DNA of 6,252 bases. It comes from Patescibacteria group bacterium. GTDB taxonomy: Bacteria > Patescibacteria > Paceibacteria > UBA6257 > 2-01-FULL-56-20. The stretch is taken from NCBI GenBank assembly GCA_023484365.1, contig JAMDBA010000062.1:1-6252 (forward strand), read 5' to 3'. The position numbers and the translations under genes are program-made. The notes beneath the pieces were generated by a model that worked only from the letters and a program-made list of their open reading frames with translations, was not told the origin of the DNA and searched no databases. Below, piece after piece: positions 5,986 through 6,252 of this stretch; position 1 is the stretch's first letter; the number at the start of each line of letters is the position of its first letter.

Positions 5986-6096
5986 TAAGGAATCTAAAAA
6001 GCCCGCAAGCCTTCCTTATAACCCACATCAGATATCGCTCAAATTTAAGATTAAAATAGACCGAGGAAGCATAACCGTCGCCTCACTTACGTTTTT
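5986..6096 (+). ncRNA. Candidate small non-coding transcript
   Basis: A transcript from the extended -10 promoter would begin near 5986. It would open with a possible hairpin: TAAGGAA (5986-5992) pairs with TTCCTTA (6012-6018) around a 19-nt loop. It would reach a T-run at 6092-6096, preceded only by a weak 4-bp GAGG/CCTC pairing (6063-6066 with 6081-6084). No family was recognised. The alternative is a leftover promoter of a gene lost when the transposon next door inserted. Confidence 0.2.
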
Positions 6097-6110
6097 TATT
6101 TACAATGTTT

Positions 6111-6131
6111 AATAAAATTAAAAATTTTATT
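6111..6131. repeat. AT-rich inverted repeat upstream of the transposase
   Basis: AATAAAAT (6111-6118) and ATTTTATT (6124-6131) pair perfectly around a 5-nt loop. It may be part of the element's left end, or simply AT-rich flanking DNA. Confidence 0.35.
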
Positions 6132-6143
6132 CGCGCATAAATA

Positions 6144-6163
6144 CTCCGAGCGTAAGCTCGGAG
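6144..6163. mobile_element. Left-end hairpin of an IS200/IS605-type element (likely)
   Basis: CTCCGAGC (6144-6151) and GCTCGGAG (6156-6163) form a perfect 8-bp GC-rich stem with a GTAA tetraloop, 40 nt before the transposase ATG. IS200/IS605 elements lack terminal inverted repeats and carry subterminal hairpins recognised as single-stranded DNA by TnpA; position and shape fit that. The element boundary and right end cannot be seen. A REP-like hairpin of a RAYT transposase is the alternative. Confidence 0.6.
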
Positions 6164-6191
6164 ATGGAGCGCCCACCAGCATCCTCTTCGC

Positions 6192-6197
6192 TATAAT
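6192..6197 (+). promoter_or_regulatory. -10 box of the transposase gene, leaderless geometry
   Basis: A perfect TATAAT sits exactly 6 nt (TAGAGT) before the ATG at 6204. No convincing -35 was found at 16-18 nt. The same spacing occurs before the VOC and MFS genes. Confidence 0.5.
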
Positions 6198-6203
6198 TAG
6201 AGT

Positions 6204-6252
6204 ATGGATAGGAAATATTATCGAGACCACCACTCGGTCTGGAATTGCGACT
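6204..6252 (+). CDS. IS200/IS605-family (Y1/HUH) transposase TnpA or RAYT, N-terminus only
   Basis: Sixteen codons are visible: M-D-R-K-Y-Y-R-D-H-H-S-V-W-N-C-D. The H-S-V-x-N-x segment is the usual lead-in to the conserved Y-H-L-V-x-x-x-K-Y-R start of Y1 transposases (PF01797), which would begin in the next codons. The GC-rich hairpin 40 nt upstream supports this. Such enzymes mobilise single-stranded DNA through an HUH metal site and one catalytic tyrosine; those residues lie beyond the window, so activity cannot be judged. No Shine-Dalgarno is present. A REP-associated transposase is the main alternative. Confidence 0.7.
   Translation, partial: MDRKYYRDHHSVWNCD

Noticed and set aside
6058..6085. 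ACCGAGGAAGCA resembling the apical loop of SRP RNA
   Set aside because: The flanks are not complementary enough to form helix 8, and the canonical GGAAGGAAGCA-type loop is not matched.

Overview
The window is AT-rich, gene-dense bacterial DNA. Small proteins, short intergenic gaps and a bacterial 20S-proteasome beta subunit next to an IS200/IS605-type transposase start would fit a Candidate Phyla Radiation (Patescibacteria/Parcubacteria-like) genome. That placement is an inference from gene style; nothing here is a phylogenetic marker. TGA ends at least two genes and occurs inside none of the coding frames, so the TGA-recoding lineages (Gracilibacteria/Absconditabacteria) are unlikely.

Layout. 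Positions 1-781 (minus): prcB, the proteasome beta subunit, with a near-consensus promoter and a strong ribosome-binding site. The start of a further minus-strand gene, plausibly prcA, overlaps its stop codon. Positions 782-1067: a divergent intergenic region of 286 bases with promoters facing both ways. Positions 1068-2828 (plus): a two-gene ABC-2 exporter (DrrA-like ATPase plus permease). Positions 2836-3237 (plus): a small VOC-fold protein whose -10 box overlaps the permease stop. Positions 3238-3415: non-coding, between convergent genes. Positions 3416-4591 (minus): an MFS transporter, divergent from a bacterial-PH-domain membrane protein (4766-5332, plus). Positions 5371-5646 (plus): a small protein built from about four 15-16-residue beta-hairpin repeats. 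Positions 5723-5914 (plus): a 63-residue orphan protein with the best Shine-Dalgarno in the window and an intrinsic terminator. Positions 5915-6203: non-coding, holding that terminator, an apparent promoter with no gene behind it, an AT-rich hairpin and a GC-rich hairpin. Positions 6204-6252: the first 16 codons of an IS200/IS605-family transposase.

How the genes relate. Only the two ABC genes, and prcB with the edge gene, look like functional units. I do not see a coherent new multi-gene defence or metabolic system. The most unusual recurring signal is translational. Several genes have TATAAT placed exactly 6 nt (three cases) or 9 nt (one case) before the ATG with no Shine-Dalgarno, which predicts leaderless or nearly leaderless mRNAs. 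Other genes in the same window (prcB, the edge gene and the 63-residue protein) have strong Shine-Dalgarno sequences and conventional leaders.
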